Part shown: in pieces, positions 21,340 through 32,711 of the stretch | Numbering within the stretch: the first letter of the stretch is position 1 | Layout of the letters: every line of letters starts with the position of its first letter | DNA from: Dichetophora obliterata | Lineage: Eukaryota; Arthropoda; Insecta; Diptera; Sciomyzidae | DNA: 64,000 bases | Assembly (NCBI GenBank): GCA_963920525.1 | Contig: OY986436.1 | Span: 23,856,818-23,920,817 of the forward strand | Reading direction: 5' to 3' | Translations under genes and position numbers: made by a program | Notes under the pieces: generated by a model | The model's database searches: none | What the model saw: the letters and a program-made list of their open reading frames with translations, nothing else | What the model was told of the DNA's origin: nothing

Positions 21340-22228
21340 CTATACTTATTTGATTCACTTTTTTCGAATCAATCACATATGAGTAATACTTTGGAAACTA
21401 CTTATTCTTATTCATACTCATTTTTGGGTAAGAGACTCATGATTCAAATTTGTGATTCATAGCAAATCTCTGATTTGAATCACTGAGTTGTGAACGAATA
21501 GTACTCGAGTACTACTCATTTTTAAGTATTCGTCGCAGATCTCTGGTACTGGCCCAGGTACAGGTACTGGCCCTGGTACTGGTACGTCACCCAGTGTCTT
21601 GCTTTACGATATTGATTTTATAGAATCTTCTCAAAGTACTATAAATATACATGAAAAGTTTTGAATGTTCATATTTTTCACTTTTTCCAAAAGACATGAA
21701 TGAAAATTGCCTATTTGCCGGACTGTCTAACCGGACTGGGCCCAACTAGTTAGAATTTTTAAAAAAATTCAAATTTTCTAAAAGTAGAATATTTCAGAAG
21801 TATTTTTTAAAAATTTCAGACTAATCAAATTATTATTTATGGAGATAAAGAACTTTTAACGCGTTTTTTTCAAAATCATGTTTTCGAAATCGGAAATCAC
21901 TGTAACTTTAGAATGGCTTTACCGAAAAGTTTGAAATTTTTCTCACTTGTTTTATACACAATTGTCTTCCGGATGAACAAAGGATTTTTTACGATTATTT
22001 TTTAAAGCCGAAAATATGTGTGAAATTTTGGTCGAATAAACAAATTTGAACATCCGACATTTATCGAAAAAAACTTAATTTTTGAATTCCCTTCGCTCAT
22101 CAGGAGCATTATTTCATTAACTAACGATCCCTTTTTTTATTTGGATCTCAAGCAAATTTGCTGTATCCGACTAATTAATCAAATATTTTGTCATAAAAAA
22201 AATAATAAAACATTTTCTTCATATATAT
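21340..22228. other. No recognisable feature
   Basis: AT-rich sequence. A short GGTACTGGCCCAGGTACAGG stretch near 21545-21585 is a local simple repeat. Confidence 0.4.
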
Positions 22229-22455
22229 ATGAAGGGCTTGCTGCAAAAACATGATAATCCACACAAAAAATATTTATGTATGAAAAAATAGAATAGAACA
22301 CGGACACTTTTGCAAATAGGCTCGAAAATTAATAAGAAATAGCCAAAATCTCTTCAGTGGTTATTCGCAATGCATTGAGTATCTACTGTTTTCAGCCTAA
22401 AAAATTGATTTTTGAGATTATGGGGCTTATCACGTTATTGCAATAAGCCCTTCAT
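22229..22455. mobile_element. MITE with GAAGGGCTT ends
   Basis: ATGAAGGGCTTGCTGCAAAA is answered by an imperfect inverse ending TTGCAATAAGCCCTTCAT. No clear target duplication was seen. Confidence 0.55.
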
Positions 22456-22506
22456 GTCTTTCATGTTAAAAAAAAAAATAATAATAATTATAATGAATTT
22501 AACATT

Positions 22507-22978
22507 TATTAGAGTACATAAAAAAATTTGGTGACGTCATTTGCGTGTAAGTGACGTTGTCATGAAGTGAAGGGAGAAGATTTGCTTCCAGAATAACATG
22601 ATCTGTAATCATCAGAGAAAAAAATATATTTGCAATTACGCCGAGGTAATTTAGACTTTTTTTTTTAAAAAACTGAGCCTTAAAATAAATTGACAGCTCG
22701 TTATGTACTCAAATTTACAATTAAATTTTAAACAATCAACGTTAAATACGCGTTATTTTCTTACAAATAAAAATTTTTCCAAAAACTGTTTGTGAAAGTA
22801 AGTGTTTACTTTACAAATATATAAGTTAATATATAAGTATATATAAGTTTTTTCAGATGATTACAGATCATGTTATTCTGGAAGCAAAGTGGTCCTACAC
22901 TTCTCGCATCGCTTCAAAAAAAAAATAGACATGTACACGCAAATGACGTCACAAAAAAAAATTTTTATGTACTTTAAT
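22507..22978. mobile_element. MITE with ~100-bp inverted arms
   Basis: The left arm runs from TTATTAGAGTACATAAAAAA through GTGACGTCATTTGCGTGTA to CAGAATAACATGATCTGTAA. The right arm is its inverse ending GTACTTTAATAA. The inner TTCCAGAATAACATGATCTG block is perfect. Confidence 0.75.
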
Positions 22979-23189
22979 AATTGTTGAAATCAATAAAAAA
23001 TATTATATCAATATCTCTGACCATTTTTTTGTAGTATTCCTTTAAAAAACGCCTTCAGAATCGCTATTATTACATAAAGGCACTTTTAGTTATGGAGTCA
23101 ATTCGGACCCTAAAGGTTAGGCTTCGAGGGTTAAACTGTTTTACGAAACCGTTTCACCACAAAGCTTGAAGCCGCTACAGCTAATAAAA

Positions 23190-23722
23190 AACTAGTAAGG
23201 AATTATCTTCGACTGGACCGAAGTTAAAATACCCAAACGGCCGTATTTTAGTTTATTAGAAGTTTTGAACTGGGTGACGTCACTTTTATAGGGCGTGTTT
23301 TTTATCCAAATGCTTCACATTTGAACTTCAGAGTTATTTTTAGTTATTAAAGCTTATAAACCCAATATCAAGTTTTAACATTAATTTTTAGAAATTTTTA
23401 AAGGTTTGACTATAATGATGACGTCACTTTGTATGGGAGCTGTGCGGAAATTTCAAAAAATCGAGTGCATAGTTAAGATTAAAACTAATTTCCAAAATTT
23501 GAAGCCAATACACAAGTTTTCTATACCTGGCACGTCTCTTTATCGACGTTACAAACGGAGTGACAAAGTTAATATACCTCATACGCATTTTTTTATGCGT
23601 GAAGGTATAAACAGTATTTCTAAAAAAACTGCATTAACATGTACTTGGCCTTGAAACTCGAATTTCTCGAAAATAGGCCGAAGGATTAAAAACGGTTAAC
23701 GCCATTAAATTCAGCGTCTTAG
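23190..23722. repeat. Dispersed repeat R, short copy, plus shared tail
   Basis: AGTAAGGAATTATCT, GATGACGTCACTTTGTATGG and GGAGTGACAAAGTTAATATA recur in the same order at 44575-46860. The last part (23610-23722) is the inverse of 8639-8746. The class is unknown. The uninterrupted AACATTAATTTTTAG here serves as the empty site for the MITE at 44792-45979. Confidence 0.65.
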
Positions 23723-24331
23723 AATTATGCTGTTATGCTATGTGGCAAGCATGTTTGCAAAAAAAAAGTGATCGATTCATGCAGTGGTATTTGTGTCAAA
23801 TGTTGCTTTAGTATGACATAAAAATACTACAAAAGAGTCAACATATGACTCAGTGAGGCGCAATATTTCACAATGATATGAAATTCATCAATAACAGAGC
23901 AGCGAAGAACACTGGCAACCCAACTAATAAACAACAACTTGGCAGCACTGTGCACGCTCTCCTGCTGTGCACATCCTGAAATCCAGTGCAACTCCACTTC
24001 TCAAACAGAGGTATAGGCGGAAAAAAGAAACACAAACAAAAACCACAAAAAGCCCACCAACAACAATGATGGAATTAATCCGATTATCAACGAATAGCCA
24101 AGAAGCGAATATAACTATCTCACTCTAGTGCATTGGATCGGCTGTATTGAATTATGGCGAGAGCGCGAGCAAAAAATTTATTCAAGAGAGCTCGCAAATT
24201 GTATTATATATTGTTGTTGTTTTTATTGTTTTTGTTGGGGTTATTGCATGCAGCGTGAGTGGCTGCCAATTATTTGCTACTGTTTATGGAGTCGTAGTAG
24301 TAGCAGTAGTTAAAAAGTAGTATTACATTAA
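23723..24331. other. No recognisable feature
   Basis: Ordinary sequence. Minor GTAGTAGTAGCAGTAG simple repeat near 24294-24310. Confidence 0.4.
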
Positions 24332-24573
24332 CTGGCAAATTAACAAATTGTTAACCAGTATTTTTTATATTTCTATATGTTTGTTATTTTAAAAAAAAAT
24401 TTAAGCACAAAAAACAACATTTTTGAATGAAATTGTTAATAACTGAAAAGCAGTTGACAATTGTTATCAAAATTTATTTTTTTTGAGCTTCAAATTTTGT
24501 TTTGAAATCAAAAAATTACAACAAACACAATGAAATATTCAAAATACTGGTTAGCAATTTGTTAATTTGCCAG
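24332..24573. mobile_element. 242-bp MITE with CTGGCAAATTAAC ends
   Basis: CTGGCAAATTAACAAATTGT plus TAACCAGTATTTT is the inverse of the right end, which closes GTTAATTTGCCAG. The ~33-bp ends differ at one base. No protein is encoded. Confidence 0.8.
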
Positions 24574-24858
24574 AATACGGTTGTAAGAATGTTTTTTTGA
24601 TAATAAATACAAGAAATCTAGAAGATATTGAACATTGAGTTTAAGATCTCAAACTTAAATTAATTTATGATCAATTTTTAATAATTTCTCGTAAAAAAAA
24701 AGTTACTTGAGCGTATACTGGTTTTAAGGGTCACTCACTTGCAATGTCGATGTCAGAATCGGATTTTGGTAGCTGCATTGAGCAGATTCACGGTCAACTA
24801 CATATACGGGTTTTATCTTATTGTATCATAAAACATAGCATTTACAAGGCGTCAATCA

Positions 24859-25078
24859 CACGGCGTTTTCTTTTCTCGAAAAAATGCTGCATTTTTTCTG
24901 CCCTTTTTGAAAATGCAGCTCTTTTTGAAAATACTGCCCTCTTGAAAAAAAAATAGTGACCTCTTAAATTGAATCGTGTTCTTTTCTCGAAAATGTTGAC
25001 CTCAAAAGTAGAAAAAATGCAGAATTCTCAAAGAGTGCAGAAAAAATGCATGTTTTCTTGGGAAAAGAAAACGCCGTG
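24859..25078. mobile_element. 220-bp MITE with CACGGCG ends
   Basis: CACGGCGTTTTCTTTTCTCG at the left is answered by GGGAAAAGAAAACGCCGTG at the right, with an inner TGCATTTTTTCTGC pair. The middle has repeated CTTTTTGAAAATGCAGCT-like phrases. The open frames across it are artefacts. Confidence 0.75.
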
Positions 25079-25571
25079 CTATCAATTGAAAGTAACGTGC
25101 ATTTTGCAATAAACTCCGAATGCTACTTCCGAATGCAGTACGTTCTAAGTGCTGATAGGTCAAAAGGCATTTTTTGGACAAACATAACAGAAATTAGAGG
25201 CTGGTTAAAACTCAATTTAACTGCTTTAATTTTCAAATATACCCTCAAAATTGCAAGTTACCATCAATAACCCAAAAAAGGTAGGTTTATGAGTTAACTT
25301 TTATGTAAAACTCTCAAAACTCATTCGTAATGTATAAACCACTCGATTATTGAAAGCCCAAGAATTGAGTTTTACAATGCTACGTGATCTCTATTTCTAT
25401 TTTAAAAAATGGCAAAGTTAAAGTTCGAAGTAACTTTGAAAATTGAAATTTGAAATGAAACTAAGAAACATAATTTTTTTATTTTTATTTTTAAAAATTT
25501 CATCTGCTAGGCCAAGGCCCTTACAGATTACTTAGAACAATACTTAAAACTAGCTTAACATCACAGATATC

Positions 25572-26510
25572 TTAATGCGATTGTAGAGAGCACATAATAA
25601 TTTCTATAATGTGTTTAATGAAAATATTTCTACACACGCTAAAATCTAATTGATTCGCAAATGAATTGCAATTTGAAAGGCAACGTGAAAGAGGTTCATT
25701 GGAAACATAATTAGTTCTATGGTAAGGAGTATGGAATAAGTTTAACTCTCTCAAATAACGCTCTGGGACATTAAATGGAATTAATGCTAACAGTTCAGAA
25801 GTATCAATTTTACCGTCAATTATATCCTTAATGAACATAATATTATTAAAGGTTCGTCTATCTGATAAACTACTAAAGCCTAGCAGTTGGAACGTACCCA
25901 ATAATTAGGCATTGTCTCCCAAGTATATTGTCTTCTCAAAGCAAATCTTAAAAATCGTTTTTGGATATTTTCAATACGGGTAATCGATACCCCATAAAAG
26001 GGGTCCCACACAACCGACGCATACTCTGGTAGAGATCTTACTAGACTGAAAAAGATTGTGCTTGGTATTAATGGATTAAAAAAGTCCCTGGAATTCCTTT
26101 TCAGAAATCCAAATTGGGAGTTAGCTTTTGCAATAATGTATTCCAAGTGAGTATCTAAAGCAAGTTTAGGGTCAAAAATGACACCAAGGTCTTTAAATTG
26201 ATTCACTCTATAAAATTCTTCATCATAAATAATTGGATTTACTTTCCGAGCACAAGTGAGGACTTTACATTTACCAAAATTAAGATTAAGCTGGTTAACG
26301 TTACACCATTGCAAAAACGATGAAATATCATCCTGGAGTTTCACGCAATCCGTACAATGGTTAACTTCCAAAAATATCTTCAAATCATCGGCATAAAGAA
26401 GTTTCTTGCAAAACTTAAAAGACTGAGTAACATCATTAATAAATAAGTTAAACGGTAAAAGACCCATGTGACTCCCCTGCGGAACACCTGATGTAACCTT
26501 AATTCAATAC
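25572..26510 (-). pseudogene. Jockey-like LINE reverse transcriptase core
   Basis: The frame starts near TSGVPQGSHMGLLPFNLFIN (a GVPQGS.LGPLLF-type motif) and has KKLLYADDLKIF with catalytic YADD at 26395-26384. NQLNLNFGKCKVLTC and FKDLGVIFDPKL follow, then the connection region with YASVVWDPFY. A frameshift near 25890 moves the C-terminal part (FSSLSDRRTFNNIMFIKDII, SVCRNIFI) to another frame ending at 25572. A stop just upstream of 26510 blocks the link to the N-terminal part. The protein would copy RNA at a nicked target if intact. Confidence 0.85.
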
Positions 26511-26709
26511 GAGTGAACCCATTTTAAAAATTGTAAGTGAATACCTATCATCTCAAGTTTTTTTAACAAAACAGGGTGTTTAAAATCGTTATATAATACA
26601 TCCACCTGCGAACCTTTCTCAATAGCGTTAACTGCAAAATTGATAAAAATTACTAAGTTGGAAGTAGTGGACCTTCCCTTAAAAAACCCATGCTGTTTCC
26701 AAGCTATAA

Positions 26710-28162
26710 GGGCGCGTTTATAGTGGCGGCTTGTTGCTGAGCCGGACCGAGCTGGAAACGCGTCCTGCCAAAAGCAGCTGGAAGTGCGTATAGTGCGCGC
26801 TTGTCGCTGGTGACTTGTTTCAGCTGGTTTTTGACTATTTTGGGTTTGTTTGCATATATTAGTTTTTTTTTTGTTTATTTTTGCAACCGAAGCATCAAAA
26901 AAGCCACATGATTTCGTTCATTCATTTTGCTTTCCTCAAACCAACAAGCGCAGAGACGAAAATGCGAAAAACGCTGCTGAAACGCACTTCCTGCAACTGC
27001 AAGTCGTTTCAAGTCACTTGAGGTACCAACTTGTTTCGACTTTTTTCGCTGGTTTTTTCTGCTGGTTTTTGTTGCCTTCTTGTTGTGTTTTTATTTAAAA
27101 TTTTTTTTTTTGACAAAATAGAAGATCGTAGAAAGAACGCACATTAAAAAATCGTACATCAGCTGCTGGCCCAAGATTTTTTTATGCGATGACTCAGCGA
27201 AAACGCACTTCAAGCCGCATGAAGCCACTTGATCATCCAACTGGTTTTAACTTTTTTAACTTTTTTCTTTAGGTTTTGTTTTTGTTGTATTATTTTTGAT
27301 ATTGCAACAAAGCAATACAAAACTAATCTAAACAAAGTCGTTATATCTTGTTGCTACTATTTTTGTTTGTTTACTTTTGTGCTTAAAATCAAATAGAAAG
27401 GAAGAGCGCACATAATAAAATTTGATAATCTTCGATTCTCTGTTTTAGATGAAACACACTTGCAGCCGCTAATCGACGAATTGCTTCACCGGCTGGTTTA
27501 GCTTTTTTCACTATTTCTCTTTTTGTTTTCTGTATGCAACAGTTGATAGAAATTTATCTTTGTTGCTTCTTTATAGTGCTGTTTCTGTGTGTATTTTTTG
27601 CGGGCAAGAAAATACAGCATAACAACAGCGAAATTTCGTGTTCTTGTATGCTTATTACTTTTCTTGTTGGTCTCCTTTGTTGCTATCGTGTGGTTCTTTG
27701 TTTTTTTTTGAATGAATGAATTCAAGGAAATACAGAATCGATCGCGACGCGACGCTGGCAGTCAAGTGTGCTGCAATTTGTTTTTTTTTTTCGTATATCA
27801 ATATTTTTCCGAGGAATTTAGTTTGCTACCGCCAGCGTTGCCAACTTTGTGGGAAAAATCCCTTTTCATTCCAACAAAAAAAAAATTGTTTTCCTTGTTT
27901 CTTTTTAAATTTCATGTTATTTAACGAAAGTAATAAGCAAGCAACGTGTAAAATGAATCAAAACACAAGCAAACCGTGCGAGCGAGCGAGAAAGCAACAA
28001 TCGGGAAGATGGAAACCAGCGCACAAGTCACTTGAAGTTGCAAGCTCGGCTGGCACTATACGCACTTTGAGCTTGTTTCATATGATTGTATGTGCAGCGT
28101 TTTCCAGCTTTCCTTCTCGGTTCGGTCCGGTCCAGCAACAAGTCGCCACTATAAATGCGCCC
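26710..28162. mobile_element. 1453-bp TIR element with TAA duplication (Harbinger-like, non-autonomous)
   Basis: Left end GGGCGCGTTTATAGTGGCGG matches the inverse of the right end CGCCACTATAAATGCGCCC, and similarity continues for ~60 bases (TTGTTGCTG, CCGGACCGA). TAA flanks both sides (26707-26709, 28163-28165), fitting the TWA target of PIF/Harbinger elements. The inside repeats phrases such as CGCTGGTTTTTTCTGCTGG and AAACGCACTTC but encodes no transposase. It splits the jockey-like LINE. Confidence 0.8.
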
Positions 28163-28169
28163 TAAGACT

Positions 28170-28811
28170 ACGTATATACTTCCGCAAAAAGGAGCTTGTT
28201 AACAATTTTATCAAGGACTTCAGGGATAATCGATAGCTTTACGATAGGCCTGTAATTTTCAGGTGCTACAATATTGGTGCTACACAAGTAGTTTTCCACT
28301 CATCTGGGAAAACACCGCTAGAAAGAGATTTGTTGAAAATCAAATCCAATGCGACGTACAGAGTTTGTGCACAATTTTTTTAAAAACACTGGAGGAAGCA
28401 AATCATAACCAGCACTTTTGGAACAATCAAGACTTATTAGGGTCTCTAGTATTTCCTTATCTGGTATTTATAAACTACCAATGTTCAGCAGTTGCGGCAG
28501 ATCGGAAAATTCATACGCGTCACTGAGAGAATTCGATTGATTAAAAAACTGTTCCAAAAAAATCAGTAAAAAGTTCGGTTATCCTATTATAATTAGAAGA
28601 CTCCTCCCCTTTATATTCCATGGACGTAGGAAAACCAGAAGATTTTCTTTTATTATTCACACAAATATTCAAAAAGATTTCAGATTTGACATAAGGCCTC
28701 TCTCAATGGAGTCAATATATTTCTCATATAAGAAGTTCGCTAAAAAGTCTAGCTCTCGTCTACGCAAAACAAAAATAGCTTTGTCAGTTGACAGACCAGT
28801 TTTTTTGAACC
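28170..28811 (-). pseudogene. Jockey-like LINE, linker and early RT block
   Basis: Minus-strand frames read RRRELDFLANFLYEKYIDSI, KSFLNICVNNKRKSSGFPTS and ITELFTDFFG, then after decay SLSSGVFPDEWKTTCV, APENYRPI and LSIIPEVLDKIVNKLL. These are the usual steps from the endonuclease linker into RT motif 1 of jockey-type LINEs. Stops and shifts occur between them. Confidence 0.7.
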
Positions 28812-28819
28812 GTAAATGA

Positions 28820-29722
28820 TAGGGCGGGTCGATTTATTTTTCGACAATTTCCCTATGATTTCCGTATTCTATGGGTTATTCCATGAAAATTTGCCAAAGG
28901 AACATCCCTAACTCAAAAACTATCGATCGGGTTTAATCGCCAGTAGGCGCGTTGGAAAGGTGAGCTCATTTTGATCAATTTACAAAAAAATCTCCAACAT
29001 TGGTCCAACGGTTCAAAAGTTCCGGGCATTTTTGTCCAAATTTTGGACCATTTTTCCATTTTTTTCATGATTTTGTCCAAGAATATTACTTTCATGGCCA
29101 TTTTTTTGGCTCAATTCATTAATTAATTCAATTTAAAATTCAAAACGAAGAGTTTAAGCCCAAATTTATCGAATTCGGTTGAATAATTCATGCGATATTG
29201 CTAAAACAGAATAACACATAAAACCAACTTTTTGATTTTTTTTTCCTTTTTATTTTTTTTTTCTACAAAAATTCAAATTAAGAGATAATAAAGTATCTAT
29301 CAACCTATTATCAAAAAAAAATATTCAATTTGAGTGTAGTAAAAGACAAAATCTTGGACAAAATCATGAAAAAAATGGAAAAATGCTCCAAAATTTGGAC
29401 AAAAATGCCCGTAACTTTTGAACCGTTGGACCAATCTTGGAGATTTTTTTTTTGTGAATTGATCAAAATGAGCTCACCTTTCCAACGCGCCTGCTGGCGA
29501 TTAAACCCGATCGATAGTTTTTGAGTTATGGATGTGAACGTGTAGGTAATATTTCATACGAACGTCAATTTGGGAAAAAATCTACCAACAAAAAGTAGGG
29601 GACTCGATTTTAACGATAGAGGTATGGTTCCTTTGGCAAATTTTCATGGAATAACCCATAGAATACGGAAATCATAGGGAAATTGGTGAATTTTTTCACT
29701 CCCTACAAATCGACCCGCCCTA
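28820..29722. mobile_element. 903-bp palindromic hAT-like MITE with 8-bp duplication
   Basis: Ends TAGGGCGGGTCGATTT and AAATCGACCCGCCCTA are flanked by GTAAATGA on both sides (28812-28819, 29723-29730). An 8-bp duplication points to the hAT (or P) group. The arms reach inward about 300 bp, including GGAAAGGTGAGCTCATTTTG and its inverse. Two near-identical 62-64 codon frames, one in each arm, exist only because the arms are inverse copies. No transposase is present. Confidence 0.85.
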
Positions 29723-29730
29723 GTAAATGA

Positions 29731-29930
29731 GCTTTATTCCTTAAAGTTTTTAGATTAACTAGCCTTCTGTTAAACCAAGGATGCTTGAAAGAAGATATTT
29801 GTTTCTTGACTGGAACGTACCGCCGTAGCCCTTCGCTTATAATACACTTGAATTTAAATTACATGTCATTAACATCAACTTACCAAAACACACTCAATGT
29901 ACAGACTCAAAAATTAGCTAAGTCTGAGGA
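29731..29930 (-). pseudogene. Jockey-like LINE, most 5' surviving piece
   Basis: Reading down from about 29860, the minus strand gives CIISEGLRRYVPVKKQISSF, KHPWFNRRLVNLKTLRNKAH. PWF(N/D) followed by a basic stretch is characteristic of the linker after the endonuclease in jockey-type ORF2. The endonuclease itself is absent. Confidence 0.7.
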
Positions 29931-30415
29931 AATTGGCATACTTGAAATTGTTTGAGAGGCTACTCCCAACCCCCGTCTCTTCTCTAAAAGAATAAAAATC
30001 TACATTTAAAACAACTGTCTTGTGATGAACCTAGTCGTTTGTTAGCTACATGTCACATTTGAAGAGTTCATATTTAAAGTCAACATTAATGAAAAGGGGA
30101 TTTAGGGATGTTTTGGATTTACAGAGCAACTTTTGAAAGGAAACTGGGTTGCTTCACTAATTGAAGAACTTTTAAATAAGCGACATACTCGATTAAAAAG
30201 AAAAATCAAAAGTAGATTTTAACCTTTGTTTTTAATCCATTAGCAATCTTAAGGGAAAAATTGAATTTTTTTATAAAATATACATATTAGATTATACCTC
30301 TAAACATATGATTTCCATAATATAAAATCAATCGCCATTAAATTTTTTGAGTTACAACAGATTTTTTGGGTTGATTTATCTGCTGATTTGACGAACGATT
30401 TGACCAGTGTGAACC
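29931..30415. other. No recognisable feature
   Basis: AT-rich sequence without repeats or frames that I can identify. Confidence 0.4.
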
Positions 30416-30670
30416 AGAGCTGGGATACAAAAGTAATTGATTACATATAAATTACAATTTCAATTACAAATTATAATCGTAATTTTTAAAAAAATCATAA
30501 TCGAAATATTTTTAGTTACGATTACAGTACCGTTATAAAAAAATTAAAATGACTGTAGTCGTAATCAAAAAATTTATTTACTTCGATTACAGTAATTGTA
30601 AAACAGCAGAATTTTTATTACGATTACAATTATTACGATATTTGTAATTATTACGATTACTGCATAAATC
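30416..30670. repeat. Cluster of (T)AATTAC/GTAATCG-like motifs
   Basis: AGAGCTGGGATACAAAAGTA leads into dense alternation of AATTAC, GTAATC and GATTAC. Similar clusters lie at 41520-41720 and 42690-42915. Such runs occur at the subterminal ends of some hAT elements, but no element can be delimited here. Confidence 0.45.
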
Positions 30671-31239
30671 TTTCTTTTTCATGATGCAATTCACAAAGAA
30701 CATCTGTTCTAGAATCTTTATTTGTGGTGCGGCCCTGCTGTAATAGTTCTCTTTGCATGCTTTCTTTTTGATGCCGTCCGCGGTGGCACGCTCTTTCTGA
30801 TTTTTCATTCGAAAAATTAGTCTTATTTAAATCAAATATTGATTTTTAATATTTCAGAATTAATTGGATTTTCGCTCGCATCAATTTAAACATTCCTTAT
30901 TATAGAGTTTGTTTTTATTTATATCAGAGAACTGCACAAGTCTACTTGAAGACTATTTCAAGTACTTGCTTAAAATACAAGTTCAAGCTTGCTTGAGCTT
31001 GATAATTTTAATCAAGTATAACATGAACTTGAATATAAATAAGCACACGACATCTTGCGACTTGCATGTATGCTAGCTTACAAGCGAACGGCACGAAGTC
31101 CCAAGTAAAGGAAAACTTTATGACTTCGCCAAAAAGCTTGAAATTGAAGGCAAGTATCCAATTGAAGCAAGTACCCAAAAACTTCAATGAGCTTGTGTAG
31201 GTTAAGCGTATTAGGACTTTTAAGGGTTCTATCTCCGTG

Positions 31240-32130
31240 GTTGGCAGTTTTAGGGGGTAGCTGATTTCGGAATTGATGTCAAAATTTGAAATTCAAGATG
31301 GCGGATAGAGTTGCCAACTAGATTTTCTTGTATGTTTTCGAATTCTTGTAATTTTGAAATTCTGACAAAAGGATTTGATTTCGAATCTAATGTCGCAGTT
31401 TTAAAATTTAAGATGGAGGTTTGGGTTGCCTTTTTTACCACAGTATTGCCACCTGGTAAAATGTATTTTCAAGAGTTTTAAACATCATTTAACAGCAGGG
31501 GTATTCACGATTCAGTGCACTTGCCTGTGCAGTTGAGGACTTGTGCAGTTAAGTTTTCGTGAACACACCACCATCACCATTTCAAAGCTGTCAACATTTT
31601 TCAATGCACACAAGTGCACAACTGCTCAAGTCCTCAAGTTGAAGGTAATAGTAGAAAAGCACTTGTGTAGATTTTTGACGTACGTACAATTTGTTTTTGT
31701 AAAGTGCACAAGTCCTCAACTGCACAGGCAAGTGCACTGAATCGTGAATACCCCTAGTGTTAAAGGGTCGCTGATTTCGAATCTGAATTCAGAATTTTAA
31801 AATTCGATATAGTGGATAGGGTTGCCACCTATTTTTTATTTTTACGAATTCGGTACTGGCGCGAACACTGGGTAAAAATGGGTCGCTGAATTGAAATAAG
31901 TTGCCAGAATTTCAAAATATTGTCATTTTTTTATAATAAAGTTGCCACCTAATAATATGTATTTTTAAGAGTTTTAAACATCATTTAACAGTGTAGGGGA
32001 TTTCGAATCTGAATAAAGAATTTTAAAATGCAATATGGTGGATAGGGTTGCCACCAATTTTTTTTATTTTTACTGTTGGCGCGAACACCAAGTTAAAATG
32101 GGTCGCTGAATCCGAATCCGTGCCAGCCGT
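31240..32130. repeat. TCGCTGATTTCG-family repeats
   Basis: Four or more diverged units contain GGGTCGCTGATTTCGAATCT, AGGGTTGCCACC and TAAACATCATTTAACAGTG. They match 20960-21335 and share the first phrase with the satellite at 545-5290. Confidence 0.75.
31497..31755. mobile_element. 259-bp MITE with perfect ~50-bp terminal inverted repeats
   Basis: AGGGGTATTCACGATTCAGT through GAGGACTTGTGCA is repeated perfectly inverted at the right end, finishing GAATACCCCT. The flanking AACATCATTTAACAG and TAGTGTTAAAGG belong to the surrounding repeat. Perfect arms suggest a recent insertion compared with its host repeat. Confidence 0.85.
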
Positions 32131-32315
32131 AAGCTAGCATACTTGCAAGTCGCAAGCTGTCGTGGGCTTATTTATATTCAAGTACAAGTTATACTTGATT
32201 GAAAATTATCAAGCTCAAGAAAGCTTGAACTTATATTTTAAGCAAGTACTTGGTATAGACTTTAAGCGGGCTTGTGCAGTTCTCTGATGTGCGCTAAATC
32301 GTTAATATTCCTAAT

Positions 32316-32711
32316 ATGTATTTGATTGTAGGAGTTTTGTTAATAATTACTCTTGCATTAATTAATATAGATAATTTGCTACATATTTACATTCTGGCTA
32401 TGTATGATCGTAACTATGAATCTCCCACTAAACGATTTTCAAATAATTTTATCTATAAAAAAGCTAATATAAATCCTCTGTGCATTTACTCTTTAAACTT
32501 ATTAAAAAAATTTGTTAATAAATTAGAGTTCCATGAAAATAGTTTCATTTCTGATGTTTTCTCTTACCAAAAAGATTTTAGCTGGTCAAACACTCGATAT
32601 TTATCTCCGATTGAAATTTTAAATGAAAATATTAACGCTGAAATAAATGCCTTGTCTCCTTTATTGCCTGATTTTTATAAAAATATTACACCCGGTACAC
32701 ACAGAGGATAA
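32316..32711 (+). CDS. 131-codon open frame of unknown function
   Basis: The frame starts MYLIVGVLLIITLALINIDN and ends PLLPDFYKNITPGTHRG. A hydrophobic N-terminus is followed by a mixed polar region with normal residue variety. TTGATTGTAG near its start could be a splice acceptor, so the real start may differ. An A-rich region with AATAAA follows at 32985-33010, as expected for a polyadenylated or LINE-derived sequence. I do not recognise it. It abuts the right end of the TIR element. Confidence 0.3.
   Translation: MYLIVGVLLIITLALINIDNLLHIYILAMYDRNYESPTKRFSNNFIYKKANINPLCIYSLNLLKKFVNKLEFHENSFISDVFSYQKDFSWSNTRYLSPIEILNENINAEINALSPLLPDFYKNITPGTHRG

Larger units (their letters stand above)
25475..29930 (-). 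mobile_element. Jockey-like LINE, 5'-truncated, interrupted twice
   Basis: Minus-strand pieces at 29930-29731, 28811-28170 and 26705-25572 encode one ORF2 in the right order: a linker (PWFNRRLVNLKTLRNKAHLR), the early RT block (FPDEWKTTCV, ENYRPI) and the RT core (YADD). Two DNA elements split it, at 28820-29722 and 26710-28162. The AT-rich stretch at 25465-25500 is probably the 3' tail. Frameshifts and stops make it inactive. The clade is inferred from RT style as jockey-like. Confidence 0.85.
30925..32286. mobile_element. TIR element with ~170-bp arms, CAGAGAACTGCAC ends
   Basis: The left arm (30925-31095) begins CAGAGAACTGCACAAG and contains CTTGCGACTTGCATGTATGC. The right arm (about 32120-32286) is its close inverse and ends CTTGTGCAGTTCTCTG. 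The interior holds TCGCTGATTTCG-type repeats and a second MITE at 31497-31755. No clear target duplication was seen and no transposase is encoded. Confidence 0.8.

Noticed and set aside
28913..29524. Two near-identical 62-64 codon frames on opposite strands as a duplicated gene
   Set aside because: They lie in the two arms of the palindromic element; the match follows from the inverted repeat.
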